Source of the DNA: Neokomagataea thailandica NBRC 106555
GTDB taxonomy: Bacteria; Pseudomonadota; Alphaproteobacteria; Acetobacterales; Acetobacteraceae
NCBI RefSeq assembly: GCF_001598495.1
Contig: NZ_BCZB01000010.1
Span: 35,709 to 99,708 of the forward strand
Length of the DNA stretch: 64,000 nt
Reading direction: 5' to 3'
A model generated the notes under the pieces. That model did not search any database, was not told where the DNA came from, and was given only the letters and a program-made list of their open reading frames with translations. This document shows positions 1-8,384 of this stretch, one piece after another. The position numbers and the translations under genes are program-made. How positions within the stretch are numbered: position 1 is the stretch's first letter; each line of letters begins with the position of its first letter.

Positions 1-558
1 ATTGCCCGTGAAGAAGGCGGGACCCCAAATGTACTCGGCGATATCCGCGCAGCTCTCGCATTTCTTGCCAAAGACGCTATTGGCGCGGCTTATCTGGCAG
101 AACGCCAAGAAACCCTGCGCCAAAAAGCACTCTCTGCATGGGCCAACCACCCTGCCATTGAAATTCTTGGCAATACACACGCTGAAGCACTACCAATCTT
201 TTCATTCCGTATTCGTGATATTAAAAATGGCGGAAATATTCACCAACAACTCTTCACACGCATGCTCTCCGATAAATACGGCATACAAGCACGCGGAGGT
301 TGCGCTTGTGCGGGCCCCTATGCACACCGCCTTCTCGGTATCGACGAATCTGAATCCGAAACGATACGGTCAGAGATCATCAACGGAGAAGAAATCCAAA
401 AACCCGGCTGGGTACGCCTTAATTTCAGCGTTCTTATGAGCGACGAGAAAGTGGAATACATCCTAAACTCCGTCAAAGAGCTCGCCTCCAACCCCCATGA
501 AACGGCGATTTTCTATAATGTGGACCGTAGCACAGCACGTTTCAAACCTGCGGCTTAG
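1..558 (+). CDS. Class V aminotransferase / cysteine-desulfurase-like protein, C-terminal part
   Basis: The reading frame is open from base 1 to the TAG at 556-558, so the N-terminal part lies outside the window; 185 residues are visible. Seen: an REEGGTPN motif near the start and an RGGCACAGPYAHRLL segment at about residues 98-112 of the fragment. Both are typical of the C-terminal half of PLP-dependent class V (SufS/CsdA-fold) enzymes that place a cysteine in a flexible loop. The PLP lysine is upstream and cannot be checked. It could be a true cysteine desulfurase or one of the class V enzymes of unknown substrate. The fold call is firm; the substrate is not. Confidence 0.8.
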   Translation: MAREEGGTPNVLGDIRAALAFLAKDAIGAAYLAERQETLRQKALSAWANHPAIEILGNTHAEALPIFSFRIRDIKNGGNIHQQLFTRMLSDKYGIQARGGCACAGPYAHRLLGIDESESETIRSEIINGEEIQKPGWVRLNFSVLMSDEKVEYILNSVKELASNPHETAIFYNVDRSTARFKPAA

Positions 559-620
559 ATTCCGGAGCTCTGCAACGATGTTTCATTTCAAACCTGAGCG
601 CAGAAAAGATATTTCAAACC
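540..620. repeat. Three copies of TTTCAAACC
   Basis: TTTCAAACC occurs at 540-548, 586-594 and 612-620, on the same strand. The first copy is inside the last codons of the aminotransferase and the other two are in the gap before the TonB receptor. Spacing is 46 and 26 bp. They may be regulator half-sites or chance; nothing else in the sequence decides. Confidence 0.35.
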
Positions 621-699
621 CAAAACAGTGACTTAATCGCAACAAAAAACCACACAAAACTATAACGATTAAGAAACATAATTGATCGCAAAGACATTT

Positions 700-745
700 C
701 ATGATGGTCTTAACCCCAATCGCCATTGGGATAGAGACCATCATG
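700..745. promoter_or_regulatory. Long inverted repeat over the start of the TonB receptor
   Basis: CATGATGGTCT (700-710) is perfectly complementary to AGACCATCATG (735-745). Inside it, CCCAAT (715-720) pairs with ATTGGG (725-730) around a CGCC loop. The hairpin contains the only plausible Shine-Dalgarno region (GGGATAGAGA, 728-737) and the likely start codon ATG 743. As RNA it would hide the ribosome-binding site; as DNA it could be an operator. Confidence 0.65.
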
Positions 746-3325
746 AAACTGCGTCAGAACCTTTTACGAGCCACCATTCTTGCCTCGACGGCATGGAGCC
801 TTCAAGCTTCCAGCGCACTCGCAGCCACAACGCATAGCCATAAAGCACATACACACACGCAGAGCCCCGTTCTCAGCACAATGCCTGCCCCCTCCCCATC
901 ACACGCAGGACCAATCATACACCCGCACCATAGCGCTCCTCATTCAGAAGATGAATCTGTCGTCGTTACTGGCACACATGCAACGAACCGCCACGCACGG
1001 CAGAGCATTGCGCCGATTAGCGTTATTTCTAATGCAACGCTCCGCCGGTCTGGTGCCGTTAACCTAGCGGATGCCATCACGCATACCTACGCGCAGATCA
1101 ACGTCTCCAATATGGGCGGAGATAGCGGCGCTCTCACATCATCCATTCGTATGCGCGGCCTGAACCCCAACCAAGTTCTCGTCCTTGTCGATGGTAAACG
1201 CCGCCATACCACAGCGAATATCTACCAAGATAGCGGGCCAGAATTTGGCGCCACCCCGGTCGATCTTAGCATGATCCCCGCCAATATGGTGGATCATATT
1301 GAAGTCTTAGAAGATGGTGCAGCCGCTATGTATGGCTCTGATGCCATCGCTGGCGTTGTGAACATCATCACTAAGAAACAAAGCCACGGCTTCAATATCT
1401 CCGCGCAAAGCGGTGCGAATGCCTATAATGGCGACGGTTGGCAATATCAGGTCAATGGCGATGGCGGCTTCAAATGGGGAGACACAGGCTACGTCCATAT
1501 TGGCGCACAGCTCACACATTCTGACCATTTCATTACTAAAAACGTCTTTGATCATCGCCTGATCGGTTATACACCACCCGGTGTAGCATCCGTCTTATAC
1601 ACCGCACCTGCTGGTGGGTATCAGCCCCCAGCTACCAGCAACAAAATCATGAGCACACCGGAAGAGACACGCGAAAACCTCTTCATCAACTTCGGCCGCA
1701 GCATCAACGATAATATCGATTTCTACGGACAAGTCAGCTACGCGCACCGCCACTCGGAAGCCTTTGAAAACTACCGTACCCCCAACAAAGCTCCTGAAGT
1801 CCACCCCTTCGGCTTCTCGCCTATTGAAACCAACGAAGAAAACGACTTCGGCACGATCCTCGGCCTGAAAGGCCAAGTCTATGGCTTCGATTGGGATCTA
1901 AGCACTGTATATGGCGAAGATATTGATCGTATCGGCAATAAAAACACAGCCAACCACGCCCTCTACGTAGCCACTGGCTATACGCCGACAGATGCCCTTG
2001 CTGAGGGATATAGCATGTCCCAGTGGACCAACACGCTGGACTTCCGCCGTCACTTTAGCCTGTTTAACGCCGTTCCGGTCACTTGGGCCTTTGGCGCGCA
2101 GCACCGCTTGGATGGCTACCAGATTACCGCAGGAAACCCAGCATCTTACCTTATGGGCGGCACAGCAGGCTATGCAGGCTTGACCCCCCAAGATGCAGGT
2201 AAATGGTGGCGCAACATCTGGGCTGGCTACACAGATGCTGACTTCCACTTCACCCCGAAATGGGAGGTCGATTTCGCAGGCCGTTATGAGCACTACACCG
2301 ACGTTGGCAATAACGCGATTGGCAAAGTCTCAACCCGTTATGACTTCACCAAGCGTATTGGCATTCGTGGCACCATTAGCAATGGTTTCCGCGCCCCCAC
2401 ACTGGCTGAACAAAACTTCAGCGCTCTCAACGTTGCCCCGAACGGCGCTGGCGGCCTCCTTCCTGTAAACTCAGCCGCAGCACGCTCTCTCGGTGCGTCA
2501 CCTCTGAAGCCGGAACGTTCCGTCAGCGCAAGCGGCGGTATCGTTGTTGAACCTGTCACCGGCTGGCATATTGAAACGGACGTCTATCAAATCAATATCC
2601 GTGACCGCGTCGTCCAAGGCGGCACAACCAATGGCCCGACCGCCGTTGCCGCGATCAAGCAAATGGGCCTTGCCCTCCCGAGCGACCTGAGCCCTGCGGA
2701 TTATTCCAACGTCACAGCCTCGTACTTCGCCAATGGAGCAAGCACCCGTACACAGGGCTTGGATATCAAGACGGATTATCTCTTCCACCTACACAAATAC
2801 GGCAATCTCGCCGTTACCGCCGCACTGGATTTGAACCGCACACGTCTGCACCACAATGGTATTGGCTCCAATGGGGAACAGCTCTTAACCCAACAAAATA
2901 TCGCAGCGATTACAACGGAATATCCACGCAGCAAGCTCATCTTGAACGCTTACTGGACCTACCAAAACTGGGACGTCAACCTGCGTCAAACCCGCTACGG
3001 GGAAACCACAGGTATGATGACCTATGAAGACTGGACACCATCTGCGGCAGTCTGCCCCAAGGCCAACAACCAAGCTCTTCAATACTCTAACTCATGCTTT
3101 GCTCAGTTTAAGAACACACCACGCTGGCTGACCGATCTTGAAGTCGGATACCGTTTCAATGATCACTGGCACGTTGCCGTTGGCGGGAATAACCTCTTCA
3201 ACATCCGCCCGCGTAAACTCCCCGCAAACCTCAACTCCTTGGGAGCCAGTGTGTACGATCAAGACTCTGCACAGGTCCCGATGTTTGGCGGCTATTATTA
3301 CGGCCGTATCAACGCAACTTTCTAA
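743..3325 (+). CDS. TonB-dependent outer-membrane receptor with His-rich N-terminus
   Basis: An 860-residue outer-membrane receptor. A signal peptide (residues 1-27, ending ALA) is followed by a segment with about ten histidines (residues 28-70). Then come a TonB-box-like stretch (SVVVTG), a plug domain with the VLVLVDGKRRH and EVLEDGAAAMYGSDAIAGVVNI motifs split across residues about 140-200, and a long beta-barrel ending in the outer-membrane signature Phe (INATF). An upstream in-frame ATG at 701 exists, but the signal peptide starts cleanly at 743. The substrate is unknown; no transport partner genes adjoin it. A strong terminator follows. The start lies in the right arm of a hairpin, so translation may be controlled. 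Confidence 0.88.
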   Translation: MKLRQNLLRATILASTAWSLQASSALAATTHSHKAHTHTQSPVLSTMPAPSPSHAGPIIHPHHSAPHSEDESVVVTGTHATNRHARQSIAPISVISNATLRRSGAVNLADAITHTYAQINVSNMGGDSGALTSSIRMRGLNPNQVLVLVDGKRRHTTANIYQDSGPEFGATPVDLSMIPANMVDHIEVLEDGAAAMYGSDAIAGVVNIITKKQSHGFNISAQSGANAYNGDGWQYQVNGDGGFKWGDTGYVHIGAQLTHSDHFITKNVFDHRLIGYTPPGVASVLYTAPAGGYQPPATSNKIMSTPEETRENLFINFGRSINDNIDFYGQVSYAHRHSEAFENYRTPNKAPEVHPFGFSPIETNEENDFGTILGLKGQVYGFDWDLSTVYGEDIDRIGNKNTANHALYVATGYTPTDALAEGYSMSQWTNTLDFRRHFSLFNAVPVTWAFGAQHRLDGYQITAGNPASYLMGGTAGYAGLTPQDAGKWWRNIWAGYTDADFHFTPKWEVDFAGRYEHYTDVGNNAIGKVSTRYDFTKRIGIRGTISNGFRAPTLAEQNFSALNVAPNGAGGLLPVNSAAARSLGASPLKPERSVSASGGIVVEPVTGWHIETDVYQINIRDRVVQGGTTNGPTAVAAIKQMGLALPSDLSPADYSNVTASYFANGASTRTQGLDIKTDYLFHLHKYGNLAVTAALDLNRTRLHHNGIGSNGEQLLTQQNIAAITTEYPRSKLILNAYWTYQNWDVNLRQTRYGETTGMMTYEDWTPSAAVCPKANNQALQYSNSCFAQFKNTPRWLTDLEVGYRFNDHWHVAVGGNNLFNIRPRKLPANLNSLGASVYDQDSAQVPMFGGYYYGRINATF

Positions 3326-3337
3326 AGTACGAGCAGC

Positions 3338-3375
3338 AAAGCCGCCCCACTCAAAGGGGCGGCTTTTCTTTTTTT
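3338..3375 (+). terminator. Intrinsic terminator after the TonB receptor
   Basis: AAAGCCGCCCC (3338-3348) pairs with GGGGCGGCTTT (3356-3366) and is followed by a T-rich run (TTCTTTTTTT). It lies between two converging genes and may serve both, but the T-tract favours the plus strand. Confidence 0.9.
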
Positions 3376-3724
3376 ACAACGCGAACAAAGCGTCATACTG
3401 CTCCGGCTTAAAGCCCAGATGTAAGACCTTGCCACCCTTTACCATAATAGGGCGTCGCATGAGCGTTGGTTGCTCCAAGAACATCTCAAGAGCCGTATCC
3501 GCGCTGAAACATTCTTTCTCTTCCACTGAAAGCTTGCGGTATGTCATGCCGCCACGATTAAGCAACGTCTCCCACCCAACCTGCGGCAACCAGCTTTCCA
3601 GAACATCACGCGTGAGGCCATCTTTACGAAAATCATGGTATTGATAAGCAATCCCTGCTGCATCCAACCAGCGACAGGCTTTCCGCACGGTGTCACACGT
3701 CTTAATTCCATACAGAATGATCAT
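3374..3724 (-). CDS. Spx/ArsC-family (YffB-like) thioredoxin-fold protein
   Basis: A 116-residue protein matching the ArsC/Spx/YffB family in length and pattern. It opens with IILYGIKTCDTVRKACRW, where Cys 10 occupies the family's active-site position. Later come RRPIMVKGGKVLHLGF, the conserved Arg-Pro segment. The ATG at 3724 is chosen over an in-frame GTG at 3739 because the family starts directly at the first beta-strand. Members are glutathione-dependent reductases of unsettled substrate, so an arsenate reductase role should not be assumed. It converges with the TonB receptor. Confidence 0.8.
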   Translation of the reverse strand: MIILYGIKTCDTVRKACRWLDAAGIAYQYHDFRKDGLTRDVLESWLPQVGWETLLNRGGMTYRKLSVEEKECFSADTALEMFLEQPTLMRRPIMVKGGKVLHLGFKPEQYDALFAL

Positions 3725-4072
3725 AGCGTTCACTTTCACTTCGTAGGGCAGACAGATCTTCGATCAATCAGTGACCATAACGCACCACCGGCGCCAGCAC
3801 GGCAGCAAGACAAGAATGCTTTAAGAGAAATCCGCTCTAAAGCCCTTATTTGAACTCAAAACAGATGGCGGCAATACGCTAAAAAGAGATGAGCGCTATC
3901 TCTACCCCGTAGAGAGCTCCCTCAAAAGCAGCATATTCTAGCACTTAAAACAAAACTCCGAGCCCTGAAGAAAGAGCCCGGAGTACCAATACATTATGCC
4001 CTTTATATCATCACTGTACCGGCGTAAAAATCATCTACGCCCTACAGACAACACCATACAGGCATAAGATTT
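3725..4072. other. Intergenic stretch, no gene seen
   Basis: About 350 bases between the Spx-like gene and the helicase, both on the minus strand. No convincing open frame on either strand. It contains the helicase terminator (3946-3983) and, nearer 3725, presumably the promoter of the Spx-like gene, which I could not pin down. Confidence 0.6.
3946..3983 (-). terminator. Intrinsic terminator of the DEAD-box helicase gene
   Basis: Read on the minus strand, CTCCGGGCTC pairs with GGGCTCGGAG (3974-3983 with 3956-3965, two G-U pairs) and is followed by TTTTGTTTTA. It lies about 90 bases beyond the helicase stop. Confidence 0.75.
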
Positions 4073-5413
4073 TTAGGATGGACGGCGCCCGGATGAGCGT
4101 GGACGGCCGCCACCCGCACGAGGGCCACCATTCGAGCGACCACCCGGAGCACCACCCGGAGCACCACCGCCCCCTTGCTGCGGACGACGACGGCCACCGC
4201 CGCCACCACCGCGCTGACCACCACCACCACGGCCACCGCCTAAAACGGGCGGACGCTGTGTCGAATTTTGCGCTGCATCAGAATGATATGGATGATCCGT
4301 CACAACCGGAATCTCCTTATCAATCTTACGCTCAATATCACGCAGCCACGCACGCTGCTCGGCATCACACAACGACACCGCCCAGCCGTCACGGCCCGCA
4401 CGCGCCGTACGGCCGATACGATGCACATAAGACTCAGGCACATTTGGCAGGTCATAATTGAAGACGTGCGTCACATCATCAACGTCAATACCACGCGCGG
4501 CAATATCCGTAGCAACCAGCACTTTCAGCGTACCGTTACGGAAACCACTCATAGCGCGCTCACGCGCACCTTGTGATTTATTACCGTGAATAGCCTCCGC
4601 CGTGATGCCTTTTTTGTTCAGAAATTCAGCCACTTTATTGGCTTCATGCTTCATCAGCGTAAAGACAACAGCCCGCACCACATTTGGGCTATCCACCAGC
4701 ATATGAACCACGTCTTTTTTGTTCGGCGTATCCACAAACATCACAGCTTGGCGAATACGGTCCACCGTGCTGGATTCAGGCGTGACCTGCACTTTAGCAG
4801 GGTTTTTCAGCAATGAATGTGCAAGGTCATTGATCGAGGCAGGCATCGTTGCCGAGAACAACAGCGTCTGACGCTCTTCGGGAACCAACGCCATAATACG
4901 ACGAATATCCCGCACAAACCCCATGTCCAGCATACGGTCTGCTTCATCAAGAACCAAAATTTCCAAAGCGGATAAATCTATATGGCCTTGACCGATCAGG
5001 TCCAACAAACGTCCCGGTGCCGCCACCAGCACATCTACGCCACGGCGCATTGCTTCAATTTGACGCCCCTGCCCCACACCGCCAAAAACGACAGCATGCT
5101 TAAACGGCATATGACGCGCATAAGTCGAAAAGCTCTCCGCAATCTGGGACGCCAGTTCACGCGTTGGTGCCAGCACCAGCGCACGCACACCCTTTGGCGG
5201 TGCCTTGCGGCGTTCACGGCACAGATGGTCAAGAATAGGCAATGCAAAAGCGGCGGTCTTGCCTGTACCCGTTTGCGCTAGACCGAGCAGGTCACGCCCC
5301 TCAAGCAAATACGGAATGGCACCCGCTTGGATAGGGGTCGGGGTAACGTAACCGGCTTCGGTCAACGCTTTTTGAATAGGATCCGCTAGATTCAGCGCGG
5401 CAAAATTTGTCAT
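4073..5413 (-). CDS. DEAD-box ATP-dependent RNA helicase (RhlE-like)
   Basis: A 446-residue RNA helicase that unwinds short RNA duplexes, probably in ribosome assembly or mRNA decay. Seen in order: Q motif PTPIQ (25-29), Walker A AQTGTGKT (46-53), PTRELA (83-88), DEAD (156-159), SAT (187-189), ARGIDVDDV and HRIGRTARAG in the second RecA domain. The tail from about residue 390 is low-complexity Gly/Arg-rich (RGGGGQRGGGGGG type), a nonspecific RNA-binding extension common in the RhlE group. The start at 5413 has a strong TAGGAGGGG ribosome-binding site. The gene stands alone; RNase E, a common degradosome partner of such helicases, is also in this window. Confidence 0.93.
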   Translation of the reverse strand: MTNFAALNLADPIQKALTEAGYVTPTPIQAGAIPYLLEGRDLLGLAQTGTGKTAAFALPILDHLCRERRKAPPKGVRALVLAPTRELASQIAESFSTYARHMPFKHAVVFGGVGQGRQIEAMRRGVDVLVAAPGRLLDLIGQGHIDLSALEILVLDEADRMLDMGFVRDIRRIMALVPEERQTLLFSATMPASINDLAHSLLKNPAKVQVTPESSTVDRIRQAVMFVDTPNKKDVVHMLVDSPNVVRAVVFTLMKHEANKVAEFLNKKGITAEAIHGNKSQGARERAMSGFRNGTLKVLVATDIAARGIDVDDVTHVFNYDLPNVPESYVHRIGRTARAGRDGWAVSLCDAEQRAWLRDIERKIDKEIPVVTDHPYHSDAAQNSTQRPPVLGGGRGGGGQRGGGGGGRRRPQQGGGGAPGGAPGGRSNGGPRAGGGRPRSSGRRPS

Positions 5414-5725
5414 GGCCCCCTCCTAAGGGACGGCTAAACACGGTTCGCGAGTAAGCGGCGTCCAACGCATCATAGCGCGCATAGCGGCACGAACCCTGAA
5501 CGCAAGCGGAGATGCTTTCTAGCGTTTAAGACAAAGATACAAGCTTTGCTCTCAGCATCGTTACGCCCGTGCTCCATAAGAACAACGTAACGGAAAACCA
5601 TCACCCTCGGCTCTACAAACCACGAGCCGAGGGCGGCACCACTATAGCAACTCCCTCGCGCCCGCAAGAGAACCATGACAAAGAGACACAAAACGCCTCT
5701 TTACCATCCAAAATGTTACACGAGG
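5414..5725. other. Intergenic stretch with a strong hairpin
   Basis: About 310 bases between the helicase start and the nitroreductase stop, without a convincing gene. CCCTCGGCTC (5604-5613) pairs perfectly with GAGCCGAGGG (5624-5633). On the minus strand this lies about 95 bases beyond the nitroreductase stop and is probably its terminator, though no T-run follows closely. The rest should hold the helicase promoter and a long leader. Confidence 0.5.
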
Positions 5726-6331
5726 TTAGAACGTATCGTGCAGGACAATCTCATTCAGTGGCAAAAATCCACCACGTCCTTTAGGCGCTTCCAGCCCCTT
5801 CCCCAAAGCAACAAACATGACCAACGCATGATCTTCAGGCAGGCGGATAATCTCTGCCACCTTATCAAAGTCAAACCCATCCATAGGGCAGGTCTGCAAA
5901 CCATGCGCAGCCGCAGCCATCATGAGCGCATACGCCGCTATACCGCAGGAGCGGAAAGCTTCATCACGCTGGACCTGCGGTTTTCCTTCATAATACTGCT
6001 GAATAAGACCCGTATAAATGTTTTGCACCTGTTCTGGCGTATCTTTCCAATAACGCGCAGGCTCTTTTTGCCATGCTTGAACATCAGCACATAAAACGAT
6101 CAGTGCGGCACAATCCTCAACCTGCGGCTGATTCCACGCAACCTCTTTAATTTTACGGCGCTGCTCCGCATCACGCACCACTAAGAAACGATAATTTTGA
6201 AGGTTAAACGCCGTTGGCGCATGCCGCGTTGTTTCCAGAATAGAAGTCAATTCTTCATCTGAAATGACATAAGAAGCATCAAAGCTCTTTTGCGCACGCC
6301 GTGCACGCATCGCATCAATAATAGCATTCAT
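5726..6331 (-). CDS. Nitroreductase-family flavoprotein
   Basis: A 201-residue member of the nitroreductase family, FMN-dependent NAD(P)H oxidoreductases. Seen: N-terminal MRARRAQKSF (FMN-phosphate-binding Arg-Arg region), HAPTAFNLQNYRFLVV (residues about 37-52), where family members bind FMN, and FVALGKGLEAPKGRGGF near the C-terminus (the GxGxxxxx segment). The start at 6331 has a CGGAGA site upstream. It may detoxify nitro or quinone compounds; the substrate cannot be read from sequence. No operon partner. Confidence 0.85.
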   Translation of the reverse strand: MNAIIDAMRARRAQKSFDASYVISDEELTSILETTRHAPTAFNLQNYRFLVVRDAEQRRKIKEVAWNQPQVEDCAALIVLCADVQAWQKEPARYWKDTPEQVQNIYTGLIQQYYEGKPQVQRDEAFRSCGIAAYALMMAAAAHGLQTCPMDGFDFDKVAEIIRLPEDHALVMFVALGKGLEAPKGRGGFLPLNEIVLHDTF

Positions 6332-6392
6332 GGCACATTGTCTCCGTGATGAAGTAGCGTTCCGTTAACGCCCCACTCCCAACAGGTTTCAT

Positions 6393-6992
6393 TCACTGGC
6401 GGCTTAATAAAAACAGCGCCTGCTCACCAAAAAGATTAGCCCACCGTACAGAACGACGCCACGGCGCTTTTGCACCATCTTCATCAATCGCCAGCCACTG
6501 CCGGATCGTATAATTTTCCTCTTCACACAACGCGACAAAATCTCGGATCGTACAGGGGTGGATATTCGGCGTTTGATGCCACGGCGTACTCCAAACCGGC
6601 GTCATAGGCATGCGGCCCGTGGTCAATAGCTGCAAACGCAAGCGCCAGTAACCAAAATTCGGGAATGAAACGATAGCGTGCCGTCCAATACGCAACATCT
6701 GCCGCAAAACCTCTTGCGGCCGCTCAACAGCCTGAAGCGTTCTTTGCAAAACCACAAAGTCAAACGTATCATCCGGATAATGCGCCAAATCATGGTCAGC
6801 ATCACCGTGCACAACAGGCAAACCATGCGCGACAGATTGCGTCACACTCTGCATATCCAATTCTATGCCGCGCGCATCGCATTTTCGCGTGCGATACAGA
6901 TAATCAATGAGAGTGCCATCGCCACTTCCCACATCCAGAACACGAGAACCCGGGGTAATCATTTCCGCAATGAGTTGCTGGTCAACACGCAT
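6393..6992 (-). CDS. metW: Methionine biosynthesis protein MetW
   Basis: A 199-residue class I methyltransferase-fold protein. The SAM-binding motif VLDVGSGDGTLIDYL lies at residues 19-33, and the family-typical LQRTLQAVERPQEVLRQMLRIGRHAIVSFPNFGYWRLR follows in pieces around 84-120. MetW is found beside metX in many proteobacteria and is required with it for methionine synthesis in several of them. The start codon overlaps the metX stop (ATGA type) and sits 7-8 bases after an AAGGA site inside metX, so translation is coupled. Confidence 0.92.
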   Translation of the reverse strand: MRVDQQLIAEMITPGSRVLDVGSGDGTLIDYLYRTRKCDARGIELDMQSVTQSVAHGLPVVHGDADHDLAHYPDDTFDFVVLQRTLQAVERPQEVLRQMLRIGRHAIVSFPNFGYWRLRLQLLTTGRMPMTPVWSTPWHQTPNIHPCTIRDFVALCEEENYTIRQWLAIDEDGAKAPWRRSVRWANLFGEQALFLLSRQ

Positions 6993-8185
6993 TATCCTTG
7001 CCCTCTCCGCAAACCGGCATGCTCAGCCGCCCCATCCAAGAACCCTCTCACCGTGCGATCAAAATCAGGCTCATCCAACAAAAACGCATCATGCCCACGG
7101 TCACTTTCGATCTCTACAAACGAGACATTCGCTCCCGCCCGACTCAAAGCCCTCACCAAAGTACGAGACTGCGTTGTCGGGAAGAGCCAATCGGAACTAA
7201 AAGACACGACACAAATACGTGTTGGGCACTTTTGGAACGGAACCGACAAATCTCCATCATGATCGGCCGATAAATCAAAGTAATCCATGGCACGTGTAAT
7301 CGTCAGATACGAGTTCGCGTCAAATCTCCGTACAAACGTCGATCCCTGATGCCGCAAATAACTCTCGACCTCAAACATTTCACCAAACAAAAACGCGTCA
7401 GAGGATAAGCCAGACTGCCTTACCCGCCGACCAAATTTACGATTTAACGCTTCTTCCGATAAATACGTTATATGCGCCATCATACGCGCCACCCCCAGGC
7501 CGCGCGCAGGGATAGCGCCATAGTCCCTATAGCGCCCTTTATGCCATTCTGGGTCGGCAAAAATAGCCTGCCGACTGACCTCATTAAACGCAATGTTCTG
7601 CGCAGAATGATATGGGGATGTCGCAATAGGCATCGCCGCAAAAACACGCTCTGAATGATGCGCAATCCACGTCAGTGCCTGCATCCCTCCCATCGATCCA
7701 CCTATAACAGCAAATAACCGACCAATCTCCAGGTGATCAATCAGCTTTACCTGCGCGGCAACAATATCTTTCATCGTAATTTGAGGAAAGTCACAGTCCC
7801 ATGCCGTACCTGTTTCGGCACACACAGAAGTTGGGCCAGTCGTCCCCAGACACCCGCCCAAAACATTGGAGCAAATAACGAAAAACCGATCCGTATCTAT
7901 GGGCTTACCCGGCCCCACCATCCGCGCCCACCACCCAGGCTTACCGGTTAACGGGTTTTGTTCCGCAACATACTGATCCCCCGTCAGTGCATGACAAATA
8001 AAAATAGCATTATCACGCGCAGAAGACAAGTTTCCATAAGTACAATAAGCAATCTCTAACGGCGCAATGCTTTCTCCGCACTCCAGTGATAAGCCATTCT
8101 CTAACCGCACCATTTTATGCGTAAATAAAGATCCCCCCTGCCCAACTGACGCAGTAGCACCATTTTCATTATTACCGTTGGACAT
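6992..8185 (-). CDS. metX: Homoserine O-acetyltransferase
   Basis: A 397-residue alpha/beta-hydrolase that acylates L-homoserine, normally from acetyl-CoA (some family members use succinyl-CoA), the first committed step of methionine synthesis. Catalytic triad visible: Ser164 in IGGSMGG, Asp332 in SSDWLFPT and His365 in DRGHDAFL. The early LTGD motif (residues 67-70) is also present. The start at 8185 has an AGGGAAG site. It is followed by metW with overlapping stop/start. The upstream gap holds the small inverted repeat GTGAC/GTCAC (8230-8245) but no recognisable SAM riboswitch. Confidence 0.95.
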   Translation of the reverse strand: MSNGNNENGATASVGQGGSLFTHKMVRLENGLSLECGESIAPLEIAYCTYGNLSSARDNAIFICHALTGDQYVAEQNPLTGKPGWWARMVGPGKPIDTDRFFVICSNVLGGCLGTTGPTSVCAETGTAWDCDFPQITMKDIVAAQVKLIDHLEIGRLFAVIGGSMGGMQALTWIAHHSERVFAAMPIATSPYHSAQNIAFNEVSRQAIFADPEWHKGRYRDYGAIPARGLGVARMMAHITYLSEEALNRKFGRRVRQSGLSSDAFLFGEMFEVESYLRHQGSTFVRRFDANSYLTITRAMDYFDLSADHDGDLSVPFQKCPTRICVVSFSSDWLFPTTQSRTLVRALSRAGANVSFVEIESDRGHDAFLLDEPDFDRTVRGFLDGAAEHAGLRRGQG

Positions 8186-8302
8186 ACCACACTTCCCTAC
8201 ACATCCGCCGTACCGATAGCGACCACAGCGTGACTACAAAGTCACTTCACCTGCCCCCCCAGATATGGCACTCAGGCTCAAAATCGTAAACCCACAGGGG
8301 TA

Positions 8303-8330
8303 TTGACGATAAATTAACGAGTGATATGAT
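8303..8330 (+). promoter_or_regulatory. Probable sigma-70-type promoter of the glycosyltransferase gene
   Basis: TTGACG (8303-8308) and TATGAT (8325-8330) are 16 bases apart, a near-consensus pair. A transcript would begin near 8337, which makes a GTG start at 8340 almost leaderless and favours the TTG at 8385 behind an AGGA site. Confidence 0.6.
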
Positions 8331-8384
8331 CCATGAGGAGTGAATAGACATATATTTTTCAAGAAATATATTAGGAACAAGACA

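Noticed and set aside
4078..4461. His-rich plus-strand frame opposite the helicase tail
   Set aside because: It is the antisense reading of the Gly/Arg-rich codons of the helicase C-terminus and has no ribosome-binding site.
8186..8339. SAM-II riboswitch upstream of metX
   Set aside because: Alphaproteobacterial metX genes can carry SAM-II, but the conserved core was not found on the minus strand; only a 5-bp GTGAC/GTCAC repeat and the promoter for the divergent gene are seen.
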